DNA from: Bifidobacterium rousetti
Lineage (GTDB): Bacteria > Actinomycetota > Actinomycetes > Actinomycetales > Bifidobacteriaceae
Length of the DNA: 64,000 nt
Assembly: GCF_008698235.1 (NCBI RefSeq)
Contig: NZ_PEBH01000002.1
Span: 372,001-436,000 of the forward strand
Reading direction: 5' to 3'
Numbering within the stretch: position 1 is the stretch's first letter; every line of letters starts with the position of its first letter. Both the position numbers and the translations under genes were made by a program. Positions 18,021-27,228 of the stretch are shown here, piece by piece. Below the pieces are notes generated by a model. That model worked only from the letters and a program-made list of their open reading frames with translations. It was not told the DNA's origin and ran no database searches.

Positions 18021-19571
18021 ATGATCCGAATGCGCGAGAACACGACCACCGAATTCAAAAGGCAGCTCAACGACGCCATCAAACGGGAGATCATCGCATT
18101 CGCGAACACGGAGGGCGGCGATCTCTACATCGGCATCGACGACGACGGCAATCCCATAGGCGTGGACGACGTCGACGGAACGATGGGCGCGATCGGCGAC
18201 GCGATACGCAACGCCATCAGACCGGATCTCACCTCATACACCTCCATCGAATGCGAACCGATGGAGGATGAGGACGGAACGAACCGCGACGTCATCCACG
18301 TCACGGTACTGCGAGGCACCAAACGACCGTACTACCTCGCAGGCAAGGGAATGAAACCGACCGGCGTCTTCATCCGGCATGGAGTATCCGCCGTCCCGGC
18401 CAGCGAGGAACGAATCCGCAGGATGATCCGGGACGACGACGGCATGGCGTTCGACGCCGCCGTCAGCAGCGATCAGGACCTGACGTTCGGCTACGCCGCC
18501 GGAACGTTCAGACGGCAGCACCTGACATGGTCGACGGCGCAGCAGCGCTCGCTGGGGCTCATCAACACGGACGGCCTGTACACGAATACGGCGATGCTGC
18601 TGTCCGATCAATGCCGCAACACCATCAAATGCGCGGTCTATCAGGGAAACTCCAAGGCGCGGTTCCTCGCCCGGCAGGAATTCCAAGGCTCGGTCCTTCA
18701 ACAGCTGGACGAAGCCAGCCGCTATATGGAGCTCAACAACCCGGTCCGATCCGACATCACGGGCCTGTACCGGACCGACACCTACGCCTATCCCCCGTCG
18801 GCGCTCCGCGAGGCGTTGGTCAACGCGGTGACCCACCGCGACTACGACTGCTCCGGCCCCATACTGGTCAGCATCTTCGACGATCGCACCGATTTCGTCT
18901 CTCTCGGCGGGCTGCCCACGGGAATCACGTTGCCGGACCTGACCAACGGCATCTCACACCCACGCAATACGACGCTGGCGAACATCTTCTACCGGTTGAA
19001 GCTCATCGAAAGCTACGGCAGCGGCATCCCACGCATCATGGAGGAATACGCCGGGAACGGCCTTTCCCCCGTCATCCGTGTGACGCCGGGAGCCTTCACG
19101 CTCAGTCTGCCGCGTCTCGACGACGGACGCGACAACGGAGGAGCACACGCTCACGCGACCGGCCCCCGGCCGGATACGGACGGCTGGTTCACCGCGCGAG
19201 ATCCGTTCCCGGCGGGTCCTCCGATTCATGTCGAATGGGATGTGCAGACCGCCGTGCTCGCCGGCTACCCCACCGGCGGGGGAACCGGCACACTCGCCTT
19301 GACGCCGGTCGCCGGTGCATCATCCGGCATCACACCTCCGTCCGACGCGGCCGAACCAGCCGACGCGGAGGCGCGATCCTTCAGCGATCTGGAATCGGCC
19401 ATGCTGGATCTCATCACCAAGACGGAAACCGGCATCTCCCGGATGGAGCTTCAGCGGCGACTCGGTATCAACAAGAACCGTGCCGCCTACGCACTGCGCA
19501 AACTCGAGCGCGCAGGCAGCGTTTCCTCCACCGGTTCGGCGCGCAACACCCGTTACGTCATCGCCCGGTGA
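18021..19571 (+). CDS. AlbA_2-domain putative ATP-binding transcriptional regulator (516 aa)
   Basis: The N-terminus matches the AlbA_2 (Schlafen-type) DNA-binding domain: ENTTTEFKRQ, then IAFANTEGGDLYIGIDDDG and the FIRHGVSAVPAS segment. A middle part contains YPPSALREALVNAVTHRDYD and GSGIPRIMEEY, features of the GHKL-like HATPase_c_4 domain paired with AlbA_2. A Gly/Ala/Pro-rich linker leads to a C-terminal winged helix (ISRMELQRRLGINKNRAAYALRKLE). The start at 18021 is chosen for the AGGAGA at 18010-18015; an upstream in-frame ATG at 17967 lacks one. It is divergent from the MarR operon; no target is evident. Such genes are often accessory. Confidence 0.82.
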   Translation: MIRMRENTTTEFKRQLNDAIKREIIAFANTEGGDLYIGIDDDGNPIGVDDVDGTMGAIGDAIRNAIRPDLTSYTSIECEPMEDEDGTNRDVIHVTVLRGTKRPYYLAGKGMKPTGVFIRHGVSAVPASEERIRRMIRDDDGMAFDAAVSSDQDLTFGYAAGTFRRQHLTWSTAQQRSLGLINTDGLYTNTAMLLSDQCRNTIKCAVYQGNSKARFLARQEFQGSVLQQLDEASRYMELNNPVRSDITGLYRTDTYAYPPSALREALVNAVTHRDYDCSGPILVSIFDDRTDFVSLGGLPTGITLPDLTNGISHPRNTTLANIFYRLKLIESYGSGIPRIMEEYAGNGLSPVIRVTPGAFTLSLPRLDDGRDNGGAHAHATGPRPDTDGWFTARDPFPAGPPIHVEWDVQTAVLAGYPTGGGTGTLALTPVAGASSGITPPSDAAEPADAEARSFSDLESAMLDLITKTETGISRMELQRRLGINKNRAAYALRKLERAGSVSSTGSARNTRYVIAR

Positions 19572-19617
19572 CGCCGGTGGCGGGCGATGACGCTGGCGGC
19601 GCCGGTGGCGGGCGAGC

Positions 19618-20895
19618 TCAGCCCTGGAACACCTCGGGGTGCTTGGGGTCGCCGGGGATGTCGTCGAGGAGGCCTTCGAGGCCGAGGAACTCGCGCCAGA
19701 AGTCGAGGGGCTGGCCGTACGGGTTGGACTCGCGGCCGTGGGCCTGGATGTTGGCCTTGGCCTCGAACACGTCCTCCTCGGTGAGCCCGTCGAAGTAGCT
19801 TTCGAGGCGGATGCGGTTGGACGGCACGTAGTACAGCGAGTTGATGATCTCGGTGAGCCTCTCGGCGCGTTCGATCGGCAGGGAGTCCCAGTGGCGGAAC
19901 TCGATGAAGTTCTTCAGGCGCACGTCGTTGAAGTGCGTGGAGATGATGTGGTTGATCTCGTACGCGTTGAGCTCGCGGTCGGGGTACACCTCCCCCGCGT
20001 TCTCGCGGAACGCCGCGTGGTGCAGCTCCTTGCGGCTCAGACCGGCCTCGAGGGCCTCCGGCGTGTGCGTGAGGTCGGCGAACATGAGCGGCGTGGACAG
20101 CACGTCGATCGCGTAGTCCTCCCAGCCGAACCGCTGGTCGTAGAGCCCCGGGATCACGTTCGTGCGCTGGAAGTCGAGGTAGTCCCACATGCGCTGGCGC
20201 AGCAGCGGATACGGGTTGAGCCGGCCCTCGAAGTACGGGGTGTTGCGGAAGAACCATGCGAGGATCGGGCCGATGGCGGTGCCGACGCGCATCTTGTCGA
20301 TCGAGTCCTTCTCGTCGACGAAGTCGATGCTCACCTGCGTGGAGGCCGAGCAGCGCATCATGCACGGGCCGAACTGGCCGACGCGGCCAAGGTAATCGGT
20401 CATCGCGTCATAGCGGTCCTTCGGGTTGACCGGCACGTCGGCGAAGCTGGACTTCGGCTGGTAGCCGTAGTTGACGAGTCGGAAGCCGAGCTCGTCGAGC
20501 ACCGGATCGACCTCGCGGCGGAAAGTCGCGTAAGTCCGCAGCAGGTCCTCGGGCTTGCTGAGGATGCCGATCGAAGTCTCGACCTGGCCGCCCGGCTCGA
20601 GCGAGACCGCGATGCCTGGGCGCGAGAGACCCACCAGATGGTCGTTCTCCCAGTACTCCTTGTCGTGGTCGTAGTACGGGGCGATGCGTTTCAGCAGCGC
20701 TTCGATGCCGTTCGGCTCGTAGTAGCTCACCGCCGTGTCGTCGCTGTTGTGGACCGGCAGGTGCTCGATCTCGACGCCGAAACCGCCGGTGCCGCGCTTG
20801 GAGCGGCCGGCCTCGAAGAACTTCAGGAGGCTGTCGACGTGCTTCGGGTTCGGCTTGGCGAGCAGATGCGCATAACTGATTCTGGGTGTGACCAT
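19618..20895 (-). CDS. Glutamate-cysteine ligase family protein
   Basis: The 425-residue protein resembles the GCS2/EgtA branch of glutamate-cysteine ligases, which make gamma-glutamylcysteine or related gamma-glutamyl compounds with ATP. Matching segments are FGVEIEHLPV at the N-terminus (metal-binding acidic residues), VSLEPGGQVETSIG, the central CMMRCSASTQVSIDF and FIEFRHWDSLPI. No second domain for glutathione synthesis is fused and no gshB is nearby, so the final product cannot be told. It is a single gene on the minus strand between two unrelated genes. A 16-bp direct repeat (CGCCGGTGGCGGGCGA, 19572-19587 and 19600-19615) lies just past its stop. Confidence 0.78.
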   Translation of the reverse strand: MVTPRISYAHLLAKPNPKHVDSLLKFFEAGRSKRGTGGFGVEIEHLPVHNSDDTAVSYYEPNGIEALLKRIAPYYDHDKEYWENDHLVGLSRPGIAVSLEPGGQVETSIGILSKPEDLLRTYATFRREVDPVLDELGFRLVNYGYQPKSSFADVPVNPKDRYDAMTDYLGRVGQFGPCMMRCSASTQVSIDFVDEKDSIDKMRVGTAIGPILAWFFRNTPYFEGRLNPYPLLRQRMWDYLDFQRTNVIPGLYDQRFGWEDYAIDVLSTPLMFADLTHTPEALEAGLSRKELHHAAFRENAGEVYPDRELNAYEINHIISTHFNDVRLKNFIEFRHWDSLPIERAERLTEIINSLYYVPSNRIRLESYFDGLTEEDVFEAKANIQAHGRESNPYGQPLDFWREFLGLEGLLDDIPGDPKHPEVFQG

Positions 20896-21017
20896 GAAAC
20901 GTATCGTATCCGCACCGTCGCCCCGCCCCGCCGGCAGCCCGCCATTCGGCTATACGAAAAACCGATAGCGGGCGATTTCCATGGGTTTCCAGCGATTCCC
21001 AGCCGAAGACCCGGCGT

Positions 21018-24000
21018 TCAATCGGCGGTCGTGAAGCCCTGCGGCTCGTCGCCGTCGGCGAACTTGGCCTTGTGGGCCTTCTTCGCCGCCGCGATCATGA
21101 GCTTGATGCGGTTGAGCTGGTTGGCTTCGGAGGCGCCCGGATCGTAGTCGATCGAGACGATGTTGGCCTCAGGGTGCAGTCGGCGGATCTTGCCGAACAT
21201 GCCGCGGCCGGTCACGTGGTTCGGCAGGCAGGCGAACGGCTGCGCGCAGATCACGTTCGGGCATCCCTGCTCGATGAGCTCGAGGATCTCGGCCGTCAGC
21301 AGCCATCCCTCACCGGCCTGCACGCCGATCGACGTGACCTCGGCGGCCTTGCTGACGAGCTCCGGCATCGGCTCGTCACGGCGGAACTTGCCGTGCGACA
21401 GGTCGAGCGCGGCGTTGATCGGCGCGAAGTAGCGGTCCAGCCCCCAGCGCATCACGGCGTAGGCGAACTGGTTGCCGCCCATGCCGAGGTTGTGCTCGTT
21501 CCAGTCGGTGATGTACGGCTTGGTGGTCATGAACTCCATGATGCCGGGCACGACGGCCTCGCAGTCCTGCGATTCGATGACGTCCACGACGTGGTTGTTC
21601 GCGTCCGGCTGGTACTTGACGAGGATCTCGCCGACCACGCCGACGCGCACCTTGCGCGGCACGTCCTTCAACGGCAGGGCGTCGAACGACTTGACGATCT
21701 CCTTGGCGAGGGTCGGGTACGGCAGCCAGCCCTTCTTCAGCCACGGGGTCCTGGCGCCGGTCTTCGAGTAGCCGTGGTGTTCGATCGTCTCGCGCACGAT
21801 CGTGTCCCACTGCTCGTAGAGGCGGTTCGCCGAGCCCTTCTCGACCTCGTACGGGCGCACGCGGTACAGGCACTTCATCAGGAGGTCGCCGAGGATCAGC
21901 GCCTTGACCGCGCGATGCAGCATCGGCACGGTGGCCTTGAATCCGGGGTTGTCCTCCAACCCTTGCGTCGAGATGGCGATGATCGGGATCTGCGGGTAGC
22001 CCGCGTCGATCAGGGCCTTGCGGATCAGGCCGAAGTAGTTGGTCGCACGGCACATGCCTCCGGTCTGGGTGATGGCGAGCGCCACATGATCCGGGTCGTA
22101 CTTGCCTTCGATGATCGCGTCGATGAGCTGGCCGATGACCATGATCGCCGGATAGCAGGCGTCGTTGTTCACGTATTTGAGGCCGGTCTCCACGTCCGCG
22201 CGGGAGGCGTGCTTCAGCACGTCGAACTTGTAGCCGCCGGAGCGGATGACCGATTCGACGAGCGAGAGGTGGATCGGGCTCATCTGCGGGGCGACGATCG
22301 TGTAGTCCCTCTTCATGTTCTTGAGGAACTTCTCGCGGTGCGCGTAGCGGGACATGGTGGCGTTGTTGTGGCCCTTGGTCTTCTTGGCGGCGGCCTTGTC
22401 CGTTGTCGTGGCGCCGTCGGTCGTGCCGTCGCCGAGCGCGGCGAGGCGGGCGGCCTCGATGTCGCGCTTGGCGGCGCGCTTGGACGCGTCGCGCATCGCC
22501 TTGGTAAGCCTCGGGTTGGCGGCCATCGTCGTGTCGAGCAGGACCTGACGGCCGGGGGTCGGGGCCTTCGAGCCGGTCTTGCGGAAGCCGGTGGACTTCG
22601 GGACGTTGGCCGGGACGTCGGCATCGGCATCGGCCTGCTCGGCTTTGACCTTGGCCTCGGCCGCGTCGACGGCGGCCTGCGCTTCGGCGAGCGCGGCCTT
22701 CGCGGCGGCCAGGTCGGCCTCGGCCTGCTCCTCGCGGCGCTTGTTGGCCTCGCGCTCCTCGACGGCGGCCTTGAGCGAGCGCAGGCGGATCTTGGCGGCG
22801 CCGAGGTTGGAGACCTCGTCGATCTTGAGCAGCGTGTACACGTCGGCCTTGTCGGCGAGGATCTCGGCGACCTGATCGGTGGTGATCGCGTCGAGGCCGC
22901 ATCCGAACGAGTTGAGCTGGACGAGCTCGAGCCCCGGATAGGAGGCGACGAAGTGGGCCGCCGCGTACAGGCGGGAGTGGTAGGCCCACTGGTTGGTCAC
23001 GCGCAGCGGCATGCGCTTGACGGTGCGGTCGCCGACGTGGCGGAACCCGTTCGCGTTCTTCCTGCGCGGGTCCTCCTCGCCCTGCGCGAGGAACTCGGTC
23101 AGGTTGAGCTTCTCCCCCGGCTGCAGTTCGCAGATCGAATCCTCGGAGAGGACCACCATGCCGAGCGCGCAGATGGTTTCGGGGATGCCGTGGTTGATCT
23201 CCGGGTCGATGTGGTAGGGGCGGCCTGCGAGCACGATGCCGCGGCAGTTGTGCTCCTTCATGTAGGCGAGGGCCTTCAGGCCCTCCTGCTGCACGTCGTG
23301 CTTGAAGACCTTGTCCTCGGCGTAGGCGGCCTTGACTGCGGTCTCGGCCTCCTCACGCGTGACGTTCGCCCACGCGAACTCCTCGACGATGCGGTCGACC
23401 ATGAGCTCGTGGTTGGCGAGGTTGAAGTAGGGGTGCATGTAGCGCACGCCCTCGTCGCGCAGCTCGGGCATGTTCGCGCCGACGACGAGCGGGTAGTTCG
23501 CCACGACCGGGCAGTTGTAGTGGTTGTCCGTGTTGGGCACGAGGTCCTCCTCGTAGCTCACGCACGGGTAGAAGATCGTCTTGATGCCCTTGCCCAAGAG
23601 CCACTTGATGTGGCCGTGCACGAGCTTGGCCGGGTAGCAGATGTTCTCGGAGGCGATCGATTCGATGCCGGTCTCGAACAGCTCGTGGCTGGATCGTCCG
23701 GAGATCATCACCTTGAAGCCGAGGGAGGTCAGCAGCGTGAACCAGAACGGGTAGTTCTCGTACATGTTGAGGGCGCGCGGGATGCCGATCTCGCCGCGCG
23801 TGGCCTTCTTGTCGGTCAGGCGACGGTAGGCGAAGCAGCGCTTGTACTTGTAGTCGTACAGGTTCGGGCGGTCGGAGCGCTTCTTCTTCGCGTCGCCGCC
23901 GCGCTCGCAGCGGTTGCCGGTCACGAACCGCGATCCGTCGGAGAACGTGGTGATGGTGAGCTTGCAGTGGTTCTGGCACAGCTTGCACACGTCGCGTTCG

Positions 24001-26030
24001 GTGGTCATCGACATGTTGTCGAGGTCGTCACCGGTGAGAATCGACGAGGCGGTGTGATGCACGCCGTCGACGACGACCTCGCCCTCGTGCGCGTCCGCGT
24101 TGGGGGTGTCGCCCGCGGCGGACTCCGCGGCTTCGACGGAATCGGCCGCATCCTCGAGAGAGCTACCGTCCGCCGCGACGTGATCGTGGTCGTCGTCGGC
24201 GACGTCCTCGTAGTGCATGCGCGCGGTCAGGGCCGCGCCGTACGCGCCCATGAGCCCCGCGATGTTCGGGCGCGTCACCTCGCGGCCCGTGAGCAGTTCG
24301 AACGCGCGCAGCACGGCGTCGTTGAGGAACGTGCCGCCCTGCACGACGACGGTGTCGCCGAGCTCGCCGGCGTCGCGCAGCTTGATCACCTTGTACAGGG
24401 CGTTGCGCACGACGGAATAGCACAGGCCGGCGGCGATGTCCTCGATCGAGGCGCCTTCCTTCTGCGCCTGCTTGACCGAGGAGTTCATGAACACGGTGCA
24501 TCGCGATCCCAGATCGACCGGATGCGTGGAGGCGAGCGCCTTGGCCGTGAACTCCTGGATCGTCAGGCCCATCGACATGGCGAAGGTCTGCAGGAACGAG
24601 CCACAGCCGGAGGAGCACGCCTCATTGACGGCGATCGAGTCGATGACGCCGTCGGTGATGGCGAGGTACTTCATGTCCTGGCCGCCGATGTCGATGACGG
24701 CGGTGACGCCGGGGCTGACCATTTCGGCGCCGCGGTAGTGGGCCATCGTCTCGACGACGCCCTCGTCCAGATGGAGGCCTGTGGTGATGAGCCCCTCGCC
24801 GTAGCCGGTGGCGCAGGAGCGGGCGATCCACGCGCCTTCGGGCAGTTCGGACTGGATCCTCTTGACGATGTTGATGGCCGCGGTCAGCGGGCTGCCCTCA
24901 TTGTTCGCGTAGCTGGACCACACGATCTCGCGGTCGTCGTTGACGAGCGTCGCCTTGATGGTGGTCGATCCGGCGTCGATGCCGAGGAAGTGCGGGCCGT
25001 GCGCGCCCTCGAGCGTGCCGATGTGCACATGCTGGGTGTGGTGGCGCTTGTTGAACGCCTCGCGATCCGCCTCGGTGGGGAACAGCGGCGGCATCGTGGG
25101 GGTGTTGGACGGCAGGTTCTTGAGCTCCTCCAAGCGCTTGAGGATGTCGGCGCAGGGGTGCGCCTCGAAGTGGTTGCCCTCGTCGTCGGAATCGGTCTCG
25201 GCCTGCAAGGCCGCGCCGTACGCGACGTACAGGTGGGCGTTGGTCGGCACGATGAACTCGTCGACCTTGCCGTCGAGCGCGCGCTGGAACGCGGCGCGCA
25301 GCTCGCTCATGAAGAACAGCGGTCCGCCGAGGAAGATCACGGTGCCATGGATCGGGCGACCCGAGGCGAGACCGGCGATGGTCTGCGTGGCGACGGCGGT
25401 GAAGATGGATGCGGCGAGATCCGGCTTGGCGGCGCCGTCGTTGATCAGCGGCTGCAGGTCGGTCTTCGCGAACACACCGCATCGCGATGCGATCGGATAC
25501 AGGTTCTGGTAGCTCTTGGCCATCTCGTTGAGGCCAGCGGCGTCGGTGTCGAGCAGGGTCGACATCTGGTCGATGAACGCGCCGGTGCCGCCCGCGCACG
25601 AGCCGTTCATGCGCTGTTCGGGGGTGGGCTTCAGGTACGTGATCTTGGCGTCCTCGCCGCCGAGCTCGATGATGACGTCGGCCTGCGGGTACTCCTTGTC
25701 GATCGCCTCGGTCTCGGCGATGACCTCCTGGACGAACGGGACGTGCAGGTTGTCCGCGAGCGCGAGACCGCCCGAGCCGGTGATGGCAAGGCGGATCGGC
25801 TCATCGCCGCGTCCGCGGTTTACCAGTTCCTTCTGAATATCGACGAGCAGGCCCGCGACGGTGGCGCGCACGTTGGCGTGATGTCGGCGATAGTCGGAGA
25901 ACAGGGTCTCGGACAGGGAGTCGGACTGATCGAGCACGACGGCCTTGACGGTGGTGGAACCGATATCCAGTCCCACGCGCAAAGGCTTCGTATCGTGGTT
26001 CGCCGCCACGGTATGTGCTTCGTTCACCAT
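21018..26030 (-). CDS. Giant fused 2-hydroxyacyl-CoA dehydratase activase-related protein (1670 aa)
   Basis: Two ASKHA activase domains are joined in one chain: the first begins LRVGLDIGSTTVKAVVL near residue 17, the second HFLGIDAGSTTIKATLV near 370. Each keeps a cluster-type cysteine (NGSCAGGTGAFID; CSSGCGSFLQ). A DUF2229-like part follows (CKLCQNHCKLTI, NICYPAKLVHGH, IFYPCVSYEED), then an Ala/Glu-rich coiled coil (about 1105-1160) and an HgdB-like C-terminal part (NDACYPAIMVIGQ, QTGGMCRATNY). The start at 26030 has GAAGAGG upstream; the 75-bp longer frame lacks support. No separate dehydratase or CoA-transferase genes are adjacent. An ATP-driven electron donor for an unknown radical reduction is inferred. 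Confidence 0.82.
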   Translation of the reverse strand: MVNEAHTVAANHDTKPLRVGLDIGSTTVKAVVLDQSDSLSETLFSDYRRHHANVRATVAGLLVDIQKELVNRGRGDEPIRLAITGSGGLALADNLHVPFVQEVIAETEAIDKEYPQADVIIELGGEDAKITYLKPTPEQRMNGSCAGGTGAFIDQMSTLLDTDAAGLNEMAKSYQNLYPIASRCGVFAKTDLQPLINDGAAKPDLAASIFTAVATQTIAGLASGRPIHGTVIFLGGPLFFMSELRAAFQRALDGKVDEFIVPTNAHLYVAYGAALQAETDSDDEGNHFEAHPCADILKRLEELKNLPSNTPTMPPLFPTEADREAFNKRHHTQHVHIGTLEGAHGPHFLGIDAGSTTIKATLVNDDREIVWSSYANNEGSPLTAAINIVKRIQSELPEGAWIARSCATGYGEGLITTGLHLDEGVVETMAHYRGAEMVSPGVTAVIDIGGQDMKYLAITDGVIDSIAVNEACSSGCGSFLQTFAMSMGLTIQEFTAKALASTHPVDLGSRCTVFMNSSVKQAQKEGASIEDIAAGLCYSVVRNALYKVIKLRDAGELGDTVVVQGGTFLNDAVLRAFELLTGREVTRPNIAGLMGAYGAALTARMHYEDVADDDHDHVAADGSSLEDAADSVEAAESAAGDTPNADAHEGEVVVDGVHHTASSILTGDDLDNMSMTTERDVCKLCQNHCKLTITTFSDGSRFVTGNRCERGGDAKKKRSDRPNLYDYKYKRCFAYRRLTDKKATRGEIGIPRALNMYENYPFWFTLLTSLGFKVMISGRSSHELFETGIESIASENICYPAKLVHGHIKWLLGKGIKTIFYPCVSYEEDLVPNTDNHYNCPVVANYPLVVGANMPELRDEGVRYMHPYFNLANHELMVDRIVEEFAWANVTREEAETAVKAAYAEDKVFKHDVQQEGLKALAYMKEHNCRGIVLAGRPYHIDPEINHGIPETICALGMVVLSEDSICELQPGEKLNLTEFLAQGEEDPRRKNANGFRHVGDRTVKRMPLRVTNQWAYHSRLYAAAHFVASYPGLELVQLNSFGCGLDAITTDQVAEILADKADVYTLLKIDEVSNLGAAKIRLRSLKAAVEEREANKRREEQAEADLAAAKAALAEAQAAVDAAEAKVKAEQADADADVPANVPKSTGFRKTGSKAPTPGRQVLLDTTMAANPRLTKAMRDASKRAAKRDIEAARLAALGDGTTDGATTTDKAAAKKTKGHNNATMSRYAHREKFLKNMKRDYTIVAPQMSPIHLSLVESVIRSGGYKFDVLKHASRADVETGLKYVNNDACYPAIMVIGQLIDAIIEGKYDPDHVALAITQTGGMCRATNYFGLIRKALIDAGYPQIPIIAISTQGLEDNPGFKATVPMLHRAVKALILGDLLMKCLYRVRPYEVEKGSANRLYEQWDTIVRETIEHHGYSKTGARTPWLKKGWLPYPTLAKEIVKSFDALPLKDVPRKVRVGVVGEILVKYQPDANNHVVDVIESQDCEAVVPGIMEFMTTKPYITDWNEHNLGMGGNQFAYAVMRWGLDRYFAPINAALDLSHGKFRRDEPMPELVSKAAEVTSIGVQAGEGWLLTAEILELIEQGCPNVICAQPFACLPNHVTGRGMFGKIRRLHPEANIVSIDYDPGASEANQLNRIKLMIAAAKKAHKAKFADGDEPQGFTTAD

Positions 26031-26235
26031 GTAAACCTCTTCAACCGATTTTCCGGGACGCATCTTGCGCGTCGCGCACAGATAGCGTATGGCCCGGCCG
26101 CTCAAAACCCATACTGTAGTCCGTAGCCCCGCCCAAGAACGGTGGGTGACGCGGGAGCGAAGCGTGATTCATCTAACAGGGAAAGCCGCAAACACAACGT
26201 TCCCGCGTGTCCTGTCGGGATTGAAGAGCACTCGT

Positions 26236-26254
26236 TCAGAAGGCCTGGGCGCCT
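26236..26254. repeat. Near-duplicate of the nrdG 3' end
   Basis: These 19 bases match 26342-26360 (stop codon and last codons of nrdG) at 18 of 19 positions, 106 bp further downstream. The rest of the 236-bp gap 26106-26341 holds no open frame I can support; it must include the promoter of the giant activase gene. Confidence 0.5.
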
Positions 26255-26341
26255 GCTGACACGTGCGTGGCATCAAGGCCGTACCGAGGGAAGGCGTACG
26301 AAGGTACGTCGACTGAGGAACAACGCAGATGACGCGCCGCG

Positions 26342-26935
26342 TCAGGAGGCCTGGGCGCCTTCGCCGGCCTCGCGGTCCTTGAGATATATCTCGGGGATGT
26401 CTCGTTCCTGATCGTGGAGCTTGGCCCAGATGATCGGACGTCCTGCGTCGAGGGATTTCGGCACGTCGATGATGCGCTGGTTCTTCGAGCCGCGGAACTG
26501 CAGCAGCGAGTCCTTCTGGTCCTTGAGATACCGCCCGTCGACGAGGATGTCGATGAGGCGCAGGAGCTCGAGCTTGTCGGGGGTCTCCCCCGGGCGCATG
26601 AGCTCCTCCCATGTGTACCCGGTCCACGACCAGATGTCCTTGGAGTCCCCGAACTCGCGCCGGATGCGCTGCGCCAGGGGCAGCAGCACGGGCGTGTTGA
26701 GGAACGGCTCGCCGCCCAGGAACGTGATGCCCTGCACCCACGGGGCCCTGAGGTCCTCGATGATGCGGTCCTCGAGCGCCTGCGTGTACTCGTGTCCGGC
26801 CTTGAAGTCCCAGATCGACGAGTTGAAGCAGTCGACGCAGTGGAACGGGCACCCGGACACGTACAGCGAGTTGCGTACGCCCTCGCCGTCGGTGACGACG
26901 AACGTCTTGTAGTCGGCGATCATCCGCTTGGACAT
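26342..26935 (-). CDS. nrdG: Anaerobic ribonucleotide reductase activating protein (radical SAM)
   Basis: NrdG uses a [4Fe-4S] cluster and S-adenosylmethionine to install the glycyl radical on NrdD. The cluster motif CPFHCVDC (CX3CX2C) is at about residues 29-36, and the SAM-binding GGEPF follows in FLGGEPFLNT. At 197 residues it is of normal length. The frame is open upstream into nrdD, but the ATG at 26935 (MSKRMIADYK) matches family N-termini. It lies 293 bp downstream of nrdD, an unusually long spacer containing a 21-bp inverted repeat. A near-copy of its last 19 bases occurs at 26236-26254. Confidence 0.93.
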   Translation of the reverse strand: MSKRMIADYKTFVVTDGEGVRNSLYVSGCPFHCVDCFNSSIWDFKAGHEYTQALEDRIIEDLRAPWVQGITFLGGEPFLNTPVLLPLAQRIRREFGDSKDIWSWTGYTWEELMRPGETPDKLELLRLIDILVDGRYLKDQKDSLLQFRGSKNQRIIDVPKSLDAGRPIIWAKLHDQERDIPEIYLKDREAGEGAQAS

Positions 26936-27120
26936 CCGCCGCCCGTCCCACTGCCCCGCGCGAGGATCATTGGCGAGCCCATGCGAAGGCACGGACGGCC
27001 CTCGCCCGGTTTCCCCGGAAGCAAAATCCCGTCGAACCATCTCTCGCTCCGTCACGCCGCTCCCTCTTTCCGTGACCATATTTCCGCCGCTCCACCCAAC
27101 CGAAACGTTGAGCGAAACGA

Positions 27121-27207
27121 GCATCGGCCTTCGCAATGGATTGACTGACCGTAGGCTTGGCCGAACGGCCTTGAGTGTGTCAGGCGATCCATTGCGAAGG
27201 CCGATGC
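27121..27207. repeat. 21-bp perfect inverted repeat in the nrdD-nrdG spacer
   Basis: Arms 27121-27141 and 27187-27207 are perfectly complementary and start GCATCGGCCTTCGC. Inside them, CTGAC (27145-27149) pairs with GTCAG (27179-27183) and GGCC (27159-27162) with GGCC (27167-27170), giving a long, nested cruciform. No T-tract follows on the nrdD-sense strand. It begins 22 bp after the nrdD stop, so it could stabilise or partly end the nrdD transcript before nrdG. Confidence 0.75.
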
Positions 27208-27228
27208 GGACCCTCGCGATACCAGTAG

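Noticed and set aside
21072..26126. Plus-strand open frame of nearly 1700 codons opposite the giant activase
   Set aside because: Its composition (Asp/Val/Arg/Leu/Gly bias, no motifs) is that of an antisense shadow; the minus frame contains clear activase domains.
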